A stretch of DNA of 64,000 nt from Brevundimonas sp. G8 (GTDB taxonomy: Bacteria; Pseudomonadota; Alphaproteobacteria; Caulobacterales; Caulobacteraceae): the NCBI RefSeq assembly GCF_902506205.1, contig NZ_LR732816.1:1931604-1995603 (forward strand). The letters run 5' to 3'. Numbering within the stretch: position 1 is the stretch's first letter; every line of letters starts with the position of its first letter. A program made the position numbers and the translations under genes. Below are positions 18,845 through 31,700 of this stretch, piece by piece. The notes under the pieces are model-generated. The model was given only the letters and a program-made list of their open reading frames with translations, was not told where the DNA came from and searched no databases.

Positions 18845-19852
18845 TCACCAGACCCCGATCTTCTCCGCCTCGGCGTGGCTGATGGGGTGGTGGGCCTTGG
18901 CGTGGTCCTCTTCGGCGAGGAAGCGGCTGACTTCCAGGGCGGCCATGCAGCCCATTCCGGCGGCGGTAACGGCCTGGCGATAGACGTCGTCGGTGACGTC
19001 GCCGGCGGCCCAGACGCCTTCGATCTCGGTCGAGGCCGTGCCGGGCTTGACCCGCAGATAGCCGCCGGAGTTGGTCTCCAGCTGGCCCTTGAACAGTTCG
19101 GACGACGGGGCATGGCCGATGGCGATGAAGACGCCGTCGGCGGGGATTTCCCGGGTCGAACCGTCCTGGACGTTCTTGAGCCGGACGCCGGTGACGTTAC
19201 GGGCGATGCCGTCCACCACGCCGACGACCTCCTCGACCGCCACGTTCCAGATCACCTCGATCTTGGGGTGGGCGAATAGGCGGTCCTGCAGGATCTTCTC
19301 GGCGCGGAACTCGCCCTTGCGGTGGATGACGGTGACCTTGGAGGCGAAGTTGGTGAGGAACAGCGCCTCTTCGACGGCGGTGTTGCCGCCGCCGACGACC
19401 ACGACTTCCTTGCCGCGATAGAAGAAGCCGTCGCAGGTGGCGCAGGCCGAGACGCCGAAGCCCTGATAGGCGGCCTCGCTCTCAAGCCCCAGCCACTTGG
19501 CTTGGGCGCCGGTGGAGATGATGATGGTCTCGGCCAGGATCTCGTCGCCGCCATCCAGCTTCAGCTTGAACGGACGCTGCGACAGGTCGGCGGAGACGAC
19601 GATGTCGTGGATGACCTCGGTCCCGACATGCAGGGCCTGGGCCTGCATCTGCTCCATCAGCCACGGACCCTGGATGGTCTCGGCGAAGCCGGGATAGTTC
19701 TCGACGTCGGTGGTGATGGTCAGCTGGCCGCCGGGCTGGATGCCGGCGATGACGACGGGGTTCAGCGAGGCGCGGGCGGCGTAGATGGCGGCGGTCCAGC
19801 CGGCGGGGCCGGAACCGATGATGGCGACGCGAACGGTACGAGCTTGGGTCAT
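18845..19852 (-). CDS. trxB: Thioredoxin reductase
   Basis: Flavoprotein that passes electrons from NADPH to thioredoxin. The 335-residue protein has the FAD motif IIGSGPAGWTAAIYAARA (from residue 11), the redox-active pair C137-A-T-C140 in SACATCDGFF, the NADPH motif VVVGGGNTAVEEALFL and the second FAD block GVWAAGDVTDDVYRQAVTAAG, all in the low-molecular-weight TrxB order. Length and motifs are standard. It is divergent from the small glycine-rich gene, with a 69-base gap that should hold both promoters. Confidence 0.95.
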   Translation of the reverse strand: MTQARTVRVAIIGSGPAGWTAAIYAARASLNPVVIAGIQPGGQLTITTDVENYPGFAETIQGPWLMEQMQAQALHVGTEVIHDIVVSADLSQRPFKLKLDGGDEILAETIIISTGAQAKWLGLESEAAYQGFGVSACATCDGFFYRGKEVVVVGGGNTAVEEALFLTNFASKVTVIHRKGEFRAEKILQDRLFAHPKIEVIWNVAVEEVVGVVDGIARNVTGVRLKNVQDGSTREIPADGVFIAIGHAPSSELFKGQLETNSGGYLRVKPGTASTEIEGVWAAGDVTDDVYRQAVTAAGMGCMAALEVSRFLAEEDHAKAHHPISHAEAEKIGVW

Positions 19853-19921
19853 GGCCCCTATTTAGGGGCTGATTCCCATTTGCGCGATGCTAGTCTCGCC
19901 TGACGAGAAGGGGAGATGGGG

Positions 19922-20218
19922 ATGACGAACAAGGGTGCAGCCTTTTTGCCGATCGGAATCGGCATGGGCGTGTCGATGGGGGTAGCGCTGGGCGTCGCGC
20001 TGGACAACATCGGACTGGGTCTCGCCTTGGGCACGGCCATCGGATCGGGCCTGGGCGTGGCGCTGATGGGGGCGGTTAACGCCAAGGCCAAGCCCACGAA
20101 GAATGGCGACGGGTCGGACGGCGGCGGTGCGGTGATCCCGACGTCGGACACGCATCATCAGGGCGGCCATGACGCGGGCTCGGACGGCGGCGGGGATGGC
20201 GGCGGCGGGGGTGACTGA
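19922..20218 (+). CDS. Glycine-rich small membrane protein, unknown
   Basis: A 98-residue protein not matched to a family. Residues about 6-52 are hydrophobic and alternate Gly with Leu, Val, Ala and Ile (IGIGMGVSMGVALGVAL), forming one or two membrane segments of glycine-zipper type. The remainder is hydrophilic and ends in a Gly/Asp-rich tail. Of two ATG codons six bases apart, the second is chosen because AAGGGGAG abuts the first and is correctly spaced from the second. No neighbour suggests a job. Confidence 0.6.
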   Translation: MTNKGAAFLPIGIGMGVSMGVALGVALDNIGLGLALGTAIGSGLGVALMGAVNAKAKPTKNGDGSDGGGAVIPTSDTHHQGGHDAGSDGGGDGGGGGD

Positions 20219-20334
20219 ACGCCACTGTAATTTTTTTGAGTGCACTTTAGTGCAGATTTTTGCGAGCCATTCTTAAAGCGCCTCCAAGGGATGGATGAAC
20301 GCTAGGTCATCCCTGCGTCAGGATTGGACGTGGG

Positions 20335-21330
20335 TCACCGCGCTCGCATCGCTTCCAGCACCGCGCGCGCCGCGCGGTCGGTTTCGGCCAGGGGATCGTA
20401 GGTCCAACTGTCCAGCGTGCCGTCGAACGGGCGGGTCGCGCCGCGTAACTGAAGGTCGTCGTGCAGGCGGGCGAACTTGTCGCCGGACTTCAGCGGGATC
20501 ATCGGCAGGACGTGGACCGGTTTGCCGGTCGAGGCGGCCTCGGCGGCCATGTTGGCGCTGTCCTCGGTGACCAGCACGTGGTCGGCGAAATGCAGGAAAC
20601 CGAACAAGGGGTTTTCGCCGGTCCCGTCCCAGATCCAGCCGGGCAGGTCCGACAGGCGGGCGGTCATAGCCGCCTTGGCTGCGTCCGGCGTGCGTCGCGA
20701 GAAGGTCAGCATCAGCGAGCCGCCCGACGCGCGCACGGCGTCCGCGATCTGGTCGGCCAAATCCGCCGCATGGGCTTCGGTCAGGTCGAAGGCCCTGGAC
20801 TTGCCGCCGATCAGCACGGCGACGCGCGGATGGGGCAGGGGAGCGATCCGGTCGGCGAAGGCGGGCGCGGCCTCGGCGACCCGTTGCGGCGTGATGCGGT
20901 GGGGCGAGCCTGTGATCTCGAAGATATTTTCGCCCGACAGTTCGTCATGGGCGGGGGCGACGATCAGGTCGTAACGGTCGTTGGCCCAGCGCGGATCCTG
21001 GGTCTGGACGACGAAGGTCTTGCCGCCGCTCCAGGCCTTGATGCGGGTCGAGAGGGGCAGGGTCGCGCGGCCGGTGGCGATCCACAGGTCGGGCCATGGG
21101 GCGGTCAACGGCGCGGACGCAAGCATGGCCGGAGTTTTCAACGCCGAGGGCAGGCGGTCGAACAGCGGCCGCCAGCGGATGTGTTTGATCGCGATCTCGG
21201 CCGGTGTCAGGCGCTGAACGGCCTCGGCGAGGCCCAGCGCCTGGTTCTCGATGCCGGCACGGCCGTCGGAAACGACCCAGAGGGAGAGGGGGCGCGCTGA
21301 CGCCGCCCCCGCCACCGCTGTTACTTCCAC
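20335..21330 (-). CDS. ELM1-family protein (DUF1022 type)
   Basis: A 331-residue protein of the mitochondrial-fission ELM1 family, found in plants and widely in alphaproteobacteria. Family blocks are [39 protein letters not shown] and GSPHRITP, then [24 protein letters not shown] and a late [22 protein letters not shown]. The fold looks like a GT-B glycosyltransferase, but no activity is established in bacteria. The GTG start lies within the end of greA (10-base overlap), so the two are probably co-translated; a later start would shorten it slightly. Confidence 0.82.
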   Translation of the reverse strand: MEVTAVAGAASARPLSLWVVSDGRAGIENQALGLAEAVQRLTPAEIAIKHIRWRPLFDRLPSALKTPAMLASAPLTAPWPDLWIATGRATLPLSTRIKAWSGGKTFVVQTQDPRWANDRYDLIVAPAHDELSGENIFEITGSPHRITPQRVAEAAPAFADRIAPLPHPRVAVLIGGKSRAFDLTEAHAADLADQIADAVRASGGSLMLTFSRRTPDAAKAAMTARLSDLPGWIWDGTGENPLFGFLHFADHVLVTEDSANMAAEAASTGKPVHVLPMIPLKSGDKFARLHDDLQLRGATRPFDGTLDSWTYDPLAETDRAARAVLEAMRAR

Positions 21331-21794
21331 TCGACCTTGAGGATTTCGTAGGCCTTCACGCCGCCGGGGGTGTTGACCTCGACGACGTCGCCGACCTCCT
21401 TGGAGATCATGGCGCGGGCGATGGGCGAGGCGATGGAGACCTTGCCCTTCTTCACGTCGGCTTCGTGCTCGCCGACGATCTGATAACGGGCCTCTTCCTC
21501 GGTGTCCTCGTCCACCACGGTGACCGTGGCGCCGAACTTGACCTGGCTGCCCGACAGTTTCGACACATCGATGACCTGGGCGCGGCTGATCTTGTCCTCG
21601 ATGTCGGCGATCTGGCCTTCGATCCAGCCCTGCCGCTCCTTGGCGGCATGGTATTCAGCGTTTTCGGACAGGTCGCCATGTTCGCGGGCCTCAGAGATGG
21701 CCGCGATGACGCTTGGCCTTTCGACCGACTTCAATTGCTTCAGTTGATCGTCGAGGACACGGTAGCCCTCGCCCGTCATCGGCACTTTTTCCAT
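21321..21794 (-). CDS. greA: Transcription elongation factor GreA
   Basis: Rescues RNA polymerase backtracked during elongation by stimulating cleavage of the RNA 3' end. The 157-residue protein has the N-terminal coiled coil (about 1-75) with the acidic tip [28 protein letters not shown], where the conserved Asp-Leu-Ser-Glu-Asn residues coordinate catalytic Mg, and the C-terminal FKBP-like domain ([18 protein letters not shown] onward). The start [11 protein letters not shown] is the usual one. The ELM1-family gene follows with overlapping ends. Confidence 0.96.
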   Translation of the reverse strand: MEKVPMTGEGYRVLDDQLKQLKSVERPSVIAAISEAREHGDLSENAEYHAAKERQGWIEGQIADIEDKISRAQVIDVSKLSGSQVKFGATVTVVDEDTEEEARYQIVGEHEADVKKGKVSIASPIARAMISKEVGDVVEVNTPGGVKAYEILKVEWK

Positions 21795-21851
21795 TGGTGT
21801 CGTGATTTTTCTGGTTCGCCCGGAGACTGGAAAGACGCGAAGTAAGCATAC

Positions 21852-21876
21852 AAAAGGCCGCGGGGCGGGCGCGGCC
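21852..21876 (-). terminator. Hairpin upstream of greA, minus strand
   Basis: Seven-pair GC stem (GGCCGCG / CGCGGCC) with a seven-base loop, followed on the minus strand by TTTTG. It lies between the small membrane gene and greA and would end transcription of the former. Confidence 0.65.
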
Positions 21877-21896
21877 GGGCATCAATACTAGGGTTT

Positions 21897-21920
21897 CCCG
21901 CTCAGGTTTTCAAGAGCGGG
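21897..21920. repeat. Short inverted repeat in the greA upstream gap
   Basis: CCCGCTC and GAGCGGG form a perfect 7-bp inverted repeat around a ten-base loop, with flanking GGGT / ACCC that could extend it past a bulge. No T-run follows on either strand. It may be part of the same termination region or an operator; nothing more can be said. Confidence 0.4.
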
Positions 21921-21940
21921 ACCCCGAGCCGACGAAAACA

Positions 21941-22141
21941 TCAGGCTCGGGCGGGCGGTTCGGACTTGGGATCGCGGCGCAGGACGCCCTTGATCAGGCT
22001 GTAGGCCAGCCATCCAACGGCGGCGAGGCCAGCCAGCATGAACAGGCCCGAGACGAGGGCGGCTCCTGCAGCCATGAAGGCCAGGATGAAGGCGACGGCC
22101 GCTGCAAGTCCGGCCACGATCTGAATGGTTTGAAGGCGCAT
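21941..22141 (-). CDS. Small two-helix membrane protein, unknown
   Basis: A 66-residue protein with two clear hydrophobic helices (about 7-27 and 30-51) separated by a Gly-Ala hairpin, then a short basic, Pro-rich cytosolic tail (RRDPKSEPPARA). No family recognised. AGGA lies about eleven bases upstream of the ATG. It is flanked by a terminator-like hairpin downstream and the GST gene upstream on the same strand. Confidence 0.6.
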   Translation of the reverse strand: MRLQTIQIVAGLAAAVAFILAFMAAGAALVSGLFMLAGLAAVGWLAYSLIKGVLRRDPKSEPPARA

Positions 22142-22195
22142 AGCCTATCAACGTCCTGGGCGACGCCGGGTTGCGTCGCCCCGATCACGATCCGA

Positions 22196-22861
22196 TCACG
22201 CGTAGCTATAGGGGCCGCCGCGTTCGAGGGCGCGCTGATAGGCGGGACGGGCGTGGATGCGGGCCAGGAAGGCTTTCAGGCGCGGCTTGGTCGCGGCGTC
22301 GAACGCACGGTCTGCGCCGGCTTCGACGGGGAAGCTCATCATGATGTCGGCGGCGGTGAACTGATCGCCTGCGAACCATTCGGATCGGCCCAGTTCATCT
22401 TCCCAGAAGCCGACGTGGGTCTTGAGCTGCGGATCGACGAAACTGGTCAGGGCCTTGGCGGCGATGCTCTTGACCAAGGGCCTCATCAGGGCAGGGGCGC
22501 GTCGGGGCAACATGCCGAACACCAGTTTCAGCAACAGGGGCGGCATGGCCGAGCCCTCCGCGTAATGCAGCCAATAGGTGAAGCGGCGACCGTCCTCGGT
22601 CCCCGCCGCAGGCCGCAGCCGGCCCTGGCCATAGGTGTCCAGCAGATATTCGACCACCGCCCCCGTCTCGGCGACCGTGACCCCCCCGTCTTCGATCACC
22701 GGCGACTTGCCCAGGGGGTGAATGGCCAGCAGTTCGGGCGGGGCCAGACGGTTGCCGGCATTCCGCTCATAGCGAATAACCTCGTAGTCCAGGCCAAGCT
22801 CTTCGAGCAGCCACAAGACGCGTTGCGAGCGACTGTCGTTCAGGTGATGGACTTTGATCAT
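22196..22861 (-). CDS. Glutathione S-transferase family protein
   Basis: A 221-residue two-domain GST. The N-terminal thioredoxin-like half (1-80) has SRSQRVLWLLEELGLDYEV, with the Ser region that activates glutathione, and the cis-Pro/Glu-Ser-like block LGKSPVIEDGGVTVAETGAV that binds the glutamyl end. The helical C-terminal half contains WFAGDQFTAADIMMSFPVE, the conserved N-capping Asp region. The electrophilic substrate is unknown. Single gene with its own start ATG. Confidence 0.9.
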   Translation of the reverse strand: MIKVHHLNDSRSQRVLWLLEELGLDYEVIRYERNAGNRLAPPELLAIHPLGKSPVIEDGGVTVAETGAVVEYLLDTYGQGRLRPAAGTEDGRRFTYWLHYAEGSAMPPLLLKLVFGMLPRRAPALMRPLVKSIAAKALTSFVDPQLKTHVGFWEDELGRSEWFAGDQFTAADIMMSFPVEAGADRAFDAATKPRLKAFLARIHARPAYQRALERGGPYSYA

Positions 22862-22914
22862 CGGGCGGCTCCGTTTCGGCGCCGACCATAGCGCGGTTTT
22901 CGTCTTACGTTAGG

Positions 22915-23127
22915 TCAGCGTCGCGCGCGACCGCTCCAGCGTGCGCGCGGCTCGGGCGCAGGCTTGGGCGTGACCTGAGGCTTGCCGCCTTCGCGATGGT
23001 TTCGCCAGACCTCATAGGCCAGGGTGGCCAAGGCCAGCTTGCCGGCATGGCGACCGGCGACGCGACGCCCGCCCTTGGACAGCAGCAGGCCGCCGAGGAT
23101 GGGAACGAGTTTGTGCAGACGGGACAT
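22915..23127 (-). CDS. Small basic protein, unknown
   Basis: A 70-residue protein of net positive charge. The N-terminal half (KLVPILGGLLLSKGGRR and AGKLALATLAYEVWRNHREGG) holds two weak hydrophobic stretches with Gly; the tail is Pro/Arg-rich. No family recognised. Reality is supported by a strong AAGGAG ribosome binding site six to seven bases before the ATG and by codon use like its neighbours. It is divergent from the symporter gene. Confidence 0.65.
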   Translation of the reverse strand: MSRLHKLVPILGGLLLSKGGRRVAGRHAGKLALATLAYEVWRNHREGGKPQVTPKPAPEPRARWSGRARR

Positions 23128-23254
23128 GGTGGATCTCCTTTGGCGACTTAACGCGCCGTTCGGCGTCGGGGTTCGACCTGCGGCGACATGAACTGAAGGG
23201 GGCCGACAGAAGGTTTGGCGCGCGCCCTACTAAAAGCGGTGCTAGCTCTGACGT

Positions 23255-24538
23255 ATGAGCCAATCTCGCCTTGCCGCCTTCTTCACCTCGTTGAGCTTCT
23301 TCGTCATCGCCGCCCTGGTCGCGGGCGTGGTCGTGGGCGCCTTGGCGCAGGGGGCCGACGCCCCCTGGCTGACCGGGTCGCTGGGGGTGGTCGAAAGCCT
23401 GGGTCAGGTTTGGCTGAACGCGCTGCGGATGACCGTCATCCCCCTGGTGTTCAGCCTGCTGGTCACGGGCATCGTCTCCATCGCCGATGCGGCCGCGACG
23501 GGCCGGATCGCCGTGCGGTCGCTGGTGGTGTTCGGCGTGCTGCTGGTCGGGGCCACCGTCTATGCGATCCTGGCGGGACTCGGCCTGTTGGCGGTCTGGC
23601 CCATCGACCCGGAGGCGGGCCGGGGGCTGCTGGCGGGGGTGACGACCGATTCGCTGGCGACTGTGGGCGAGGCGGCGCGGACCGACGGCCTGCGCGCCTT
23701 CCTGGCCAGCCTGGCGCCCGCCAATGTGGTCAAGGCGGCGGCCGATGACGGGGTCCTGGCGGTCGTGGTCTTCGCGGTCGCCTTCGGTTTCGCTGCGACC
23801 CGGATCAAGACGGAGTTGCGCCGACCGCTGGCCGGCTTCTTCGAGGCGGTGGCCGAGACCATGGTGGTGATCGTCCATTGGGTGCTGCTGGCCGCGCCGT
23901 TCGGCGTGTTCGCCCTGGCGCTGGGCGTGGGCTTGCGGGCCGGGCTGGGGGTGGCGGGGACGCTGGCCCACTATGTCGCCATCGTCTGCCTGAGCCAGAT
24001 CGGCCTGATCCTGATCACCTATGTGGTGGCGGTGGTCTGGGGGCGGATTTCGCTGGCCCGGTTCGCCCGCGCCGTGGCGCCAGCCCAGGTCGTCGCCGTC
24101 TCGACCCAGTCGTCGCTGGCCAGCCTGCCGGTGATGATCGAGCGGGCGCGCGACTGGCTGGGCGTGCCCCAGACCTCGGCCGGTCTGGTCCTGCCGCTGG
24201 CGGTGGCGGTGTTCCGCATCACCAGTCCGGTCGCGAACCTGGCGGTCTGCCTCTATGTGGCGCAACTGCACGGGGTCGAGCTGAGCCTCGGCGTCCTTAT
24301 CGCGGGCGGACTGACGGCCATCGCCGTGTCCATCGCCTCGGTCGGCCTGCCGGGCCAGGTCAGCTTCTTCGCCGCCATCGGCCCCATTTGCCTGGCCATG
24401 GGTCTGCCGCTGGGGGTGCTGCCTCTGCTGCTGGCGGTCGAGGTCATCCCCGACATCTTCCGCACCGTCGGCAACGTCACCGCCGACCTGGCCGCGACTC
24501 GGATCGTGGCGGGTAAGGACGATCCCGCTACAGAATGA
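23255..24538 (+). CDS. Dicarboxylate/amino acid:cation symporter (DAACS)
   Basis: A 427-residue inner-membrane carrier of the GltP/DctA/glutamate transporter family. Features of the fold are visible: eight hydrophobic helices plus re-entrant loops, the serine-rich hairpin (VSTQSSLASLPVMI) and the unwound helix region near FRITSPVANLAV, where GltPh-type proteins have NMDGT; the divergent motif here suggests a substrate other than simple aspartate or glutamate. It takes up its substrate with H+ or Na+. Its end overlaps the end of the convergent DUF1294 gene by 11 bases. Confidence 0.85.
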   Translation: MSQSRLAAFFTSLSFFVIAALVAGVVVGALAQGADAPWLTGSLGVVESLGQVWLNALRMTVIPLVFSLLVTGIVSIADAAATGRIAVRSLVVFGVLLVGATVYAILAGLGLLAVWPIDPEAGRGLLAGVTTDSLATVGEAARTDGLRAFLASLAPANVVKAAADDGVLAVVVFAVAFGFAATRIKTELRRPLAGFFEAVAETMVVIVHWVLLAAPFGVFALALGVGLRAGLGVAGTLAHYVAIVCLSQIGLILITYVVAVVWGRISLARFARAVAPAQVVAVSTQSSLASLPVMIERARDWLGVPQTSAGLVLPLAVAVFRITSPVANLAVCLYVAQLHGVELSLGVLIAGGLTAIAVSIASVGLPGQVSFFAAIGPICLAMGLPLGVLPLLLAVEVIPDIFRTVGNVTADLAATRIVAGKDDPATE

Positions 24539-24812
24539 TCCAGGCGGCGCCCGCCGCCAGCAGGATCAGGTGCAGGACGACGACCAGGCCGAACTGCGTC
24601 CTGAACGGCTCCTTGCGCGTTTTGTGGCGGAGCAGATGCTGAGCCATCCAGGCGCCCAGGCCGCCGATCAGACCGAACATCAGCAGGGTCGCCTCCGGGG
24701 TGCGCCACAGACCGGCCTTGGCCTTTTGCTTGTCCCTGGCGAAGGCGACGAAGCCCAGGATTTCGGCGCACAGGATGGCGATCAGGGCGGGGTCGAGGTT
24801 GGAGATCGGCAT
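24528..24812 (-). CDS. DUF1294 small membrane protein
   Basis: A 94-residue inner-membrane protein of family DUF1294 (PF06961). The signature is complete: FVAFARDKQKAKAGLWRTPE, then LLMFGLIGGLGAWMAQHLLRHKT and KEPFRTQF, within three to four hydrophobic helices. In some bacteria this domain is fused to a cold-shock domain, but the function is unknown. Convergent with the symporter and overlapping its last codons. Confidence 0.88.
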   Translation of the reverse strand: MPISNLDPALIAILCAEILGFVAFARDKQKAKAGLWRTPEATLLMFGLIGGLGAWMAQHLLRHKTRKEPFRTQFGLVVVLHLILLAAGAAWIIL

Positions 24813-24876
24813 GTCCCTGGTTTCCGGCCGCTACGCATTCGCAGCGTGCGGCCGAAAGCCGGAGATTTCGTCAACG

Positions 24877-28176
<3,300 letters not shown>

Positions 28177-28201
28177 CGCCAGCTCTTCTTCTTATTGAAC
28201 G

Positions 28202-28516
28202 CTAATGGGTCACGACCGCGCAGTCCCAGCCGTCGTAGTCCAGCTGAAACGCTGCGGCCCAGGTCTGCATCATGGCGGAGGTCGCGGCGAACGACGCCTC
28301 GTCCACCGCCATGGTGGTCTCAAGTGTGGTGGAATCGTCGGCGCCCCCGGTCAGGAAGCCGGCGCGACGCGCGACCTCGTTCAGGTCGCCGTGGTCGCCT
28401 TCGCCATAGAAGTAGAATCGCGTGTGACGCGGGGTCACGCCGCTGTCGCCCTGTTCGGCCAGCGCCGCGCGCACCATGGCGTCGCGTTCGTCATGACTGA
28501 TGTCCGAGGCGTCCAA
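28202..28516 (-). CDS. RraB-like ribonuclease E regulator
   Basis: Up to 104 residues, resembling the RraB family (regulator of RNase activity B, PF06877), small acidic proteins that bind and inhibit RNase E in gamma-proteobacteria. Visible blocks are TPRHTRFYFYGEGD, an aromatic strand, and the C-terminal FQLDYDGWDCAV that matches the conserved Tyr-Asp-Gly-Trp. The start is unclear: the full frame begins with TTG, and an ATG 13 codons later (28477) would remove the first helix; neither has a good ribosome binding site. It precedes carB by 25 bases and is probably co-transcribed with it. Confidence 0.7.
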   Translation of the reverse strand: MDASDISHDERDAMVRAALAEQGDSGVTPRHTRFYFYGEGDHGDLNEVARRAGFLTGGADDSTTLETTMAVDEASFAATSAMMQTWAAAFQLDYDGWDCAVVTH

Positions 28517-28661
28517 GGGGCTGCGTCGTCTTTCGTTCTCTACGCGCGCGAGAAGTCCCCGCAGAGCCTGGCCCTGCGACGCTCACGTCTGCTTGTCGGT
28601 TAAGCGGCCCGTTTAGAGAGGGAGGGGCGGCCTGACAAGGCGGCGAGAGCATCGCGCCATG

Positions 28662-28690
28662 AAAAAGGGCGGCGCCTCGCGGCGCCGCCC
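28662..28690 (-). terminator. Intrinsic terminator of the TonB-dependent receptor gene
   Basis: A perfect ten-pair stem (GGGCGGCGCC / GGCGCCGCCC) with a four-base loop is followed on the minus strand by TTTTT, about 25 bases after the receptor stop codon. It is the strongest intrinsic terminator in the window. Confidence 0.92.
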
Positions 28691-28714
28691 TTCGATTTCA
28701 AACTAAGTCCGCCG

Positions 28715-31700
28715 TTAGAACGGGCGGAAATTCAGGCCGACGAAGAAGCGGCGGCCGTAGGGGTCGAAGTTCGAATAGACCGACTGACCCAGGAAATCGC
28801 GCTGTTCGGCGTCGAACACATTGACCACGCCCGCACGCACCGCGAGGTCGTCGCGAACGTTCCAGCGCACCGTCAGATCGTGGCGCGAGAAGTTGCCGGT
28901 CCGTGTTTGATCGAACAGGCGAGCATCGGCGTTGTTGACGAAATCACGCGAGGCGGTGATCTCTTGCGACGATTGCCAATCGGCCGTCCAGTTTACGCTC
29001 CAGGTGTCGTTCGGCGTGTAGGTCATCGAAGACTTGAAGCGCACGCGGGGGTTCGAACCACCCAAGGCCAAGGTTCCGGCCAACTCGTCGAAGTCGGACG
29101 GATCGTCGGCGTTCAGGAAGTTCTGTTGATCCAGAACCCACAGGCCGGCGATCGAGTAGTCCAGGCGACCCCAGTTGCGGCCCATCATTTCGTCGAAGTC
29201 GAAACGATAGTTGGCTGTGAAGTCCAGACCGCGCGTTTCCAGCTTGGCGTAGTTTATCGAGCCCTGGATGAAGCCGCCGATCGGATCGCCGACAGGTGCG
29301 CCGATACCGAACGGAATGGCAGGGTTGTTGCGGAAGATGGTGGCGCAAGCTCCAGCGTTCAGCGACGGGCCATCGACGCAGTTCGCGGCGGCGGTTTCAG
29401 CCGAGACGGCGGCGATCACGTTGTCGATCGTGATTTCGTAGTAGTCGAGAACCAACGAGAAGTTGGGGATGAAGCGCGGCTTCAGCACCGTCGAGAAGGT
29501 GAAGCTTTCTGACTCTTCGGGCTGCAGGTTGGGGTTGCCGCCCAGAACGCCCGAGACGCCCGAGGTGTAGTTGGGACGGAAGTCGTCCGTGGTTTCCGGC
29601 GTTGCGCCAGCGAAGTCGAACGCCAGTCCTTGAGTTTGCGCCAGCGCCGTACAGTTGCGGATGCGGTTTTCCCGCGTCGCCGTTTCACTGACACCGATAA
29701 TCGCCGCCGTGGTGCAGGGGTCGGCGAAGTCGTTGGCGAACGTCTGGCCGAACGGCGAGAAATTCTCGGTCAGGTCGGGAACGCGGATCGAGGTGTTGAA
29801 GCTGGTCTTGAACGTGATGTCCGGGATCGGACGATAGACCAGGTTGACCCCGTAGACGTCCTGGCTTCCGACGGTGGAGTAATCGGCATAGCGGTACGAG
29901 CCGCTGAGCTCCGCATACTCGCCCAGGATGGTGTCGCGCATCAGCGGGAGCGACACTTCCGCGAAGACTTCCTTGCTCTCATACGAGACTTCCGGGAAGT
30001 CTGGCGACGTGTTCAGGAACAGCAGTCGTCCGCCAGCGTCGCGGCCGGTGCCTGAGGTCGTTTCCTTGCGATATTCGCCGCCGATGGCGACGCCGATGGC
30101 GCCGGCCCCCCAGAAGTCCCAGAGGTTGCCAGCCACCGAAGCGATGACTTGGTGCTGCTCGTTCTGTTCGGTCACAGCGACAGCGGCGTCGACGTACTGC
30201 AGCGCTTCGGCAGACTGGTTGCCTTCGCCGAAGATGTTGAGCGGCGCGCACTGCTGAATGGAGTTACGGCCGTATTCACTGTCCCGCAGGTCGCCGCCGC
30301 GGACGGGGTCGCCGATATTGCCGGTTGGCACGCCTTGAGCGTTCAGCAACTGAACCCGGCAGACGACTTGGCCTGCCTGCCCGTTGACGAGGCCGAGGGT
30401 ATCGACCACGGCGTCCGCAGCAAGTGCGAACCGCTGGCTATCGACGCCGGTCTCGATGTTTTCGACCTCGACCTTGCCGTAGGTGTAGCCGATATCCCAG
30501 TTCAGATCCTTGACGAAGGCCAGGCGATCAAGATCGCCCCGAGCGCCCACAACAAAACGTTGCAGTTCACGCGTGTTCTGCTGATCGCGGCGCGGACCGA
30601 ACAGATTGTGTCGAGCGACCTGCGTCAACACCGGGGCCAGAGCCTGGCCCGGGATGGTCAGGGTGGGCTCCGAGTACGGCGTGACGAAGTTGGTGCGGAT
30701 CGCGTCCTTGATCGATTGCGGCAGGTAGGCGTTGTCGTCCCAGCGCAGGTCGAACAGGTTCACATCCTCAATGATGTTCGCCTCGTTCGCGGCGTAGGAA
30801 TTTTGAAGCGTGACGTTGAAGAAGGTCGGCTGGCCGCTGAAGGATGTCTCTTCCTTCACATATTTGGCTTCGCCGTACAGCTCGATGTTGTCGGTCAGCT
30901 TGAAGGTCGACCCGACTTGGAAGCGCGCAGATTCAGTCTTCGGCGTAATGGCGCCATTATACGCGACCGGATTGTAGCCGTCGCCGCCGATGTTCAGGGT
31001 GCGGTTGATGCCGACATTGCCGATGCGTTGGCCGAAGTTGGCTGCACGGGCGTTTGCGCCGTCATACAGGAAGGTCTTGCCCGGCGTCACGCCGAAGCAG
31101 TTCGCGGCACCAGTGAAACCCGTTCCGCCGCCGAAGCAATCTTCATAAGCCACATTGGGGCTGCTCAGATCTGTGGGCTGCTGAACATTGGCGAGCGTGG
31201 TCTGACCCCACAGCGGACGGCTCAGCGTGCGAAGGCCCGAGAAGACCTGGGCGTCGAGATTGCCGTCGTAACGCTGTGCGTTTTGGTCGGCGTCGATGGA
31301 GACCAGAGCGGATGAACGGTCGATCCAGTCGAGGTCGGTCAGTTTGACTTCATCGGCCTGCTCGTATTCGCCATGAGCGTAAACATTCAAACGATCGTCG
31401 AAGAAGTTCTTACCGATCAGGGCGGAGATACGCTTATTCGTCTGACCGTCCTGATTGATCATGCCGTAGTTGGCGTCGACTTCCAGTCCTTCGAAGTCCT
31501 TGCGCAGCACGAAGTTCAGAACGCCGGAGACAGCGTCGGCGCCATAAACCGAGGCGGCGCCGCCGGTGATGATCTCGATGTTTTCGATCAGAAGGCGCGG
31601 AATGGTGTCGATGTCGACCGCGAGCGATCCGCCCGACGAGCCCACGTGACGACGACCGTCAACAAGCGTCAGGGTGCGGTTGGAGCCCAACTGGCGCAGG

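Noticed and set aside
20251..20277. TGCACT-TT-AGTGCA with T-rich ends after the glycine-rich gene
   Set aside because: Effective stem is only five pairs with a four-base loop; too weak to list as a terminator although some pausing is possible.
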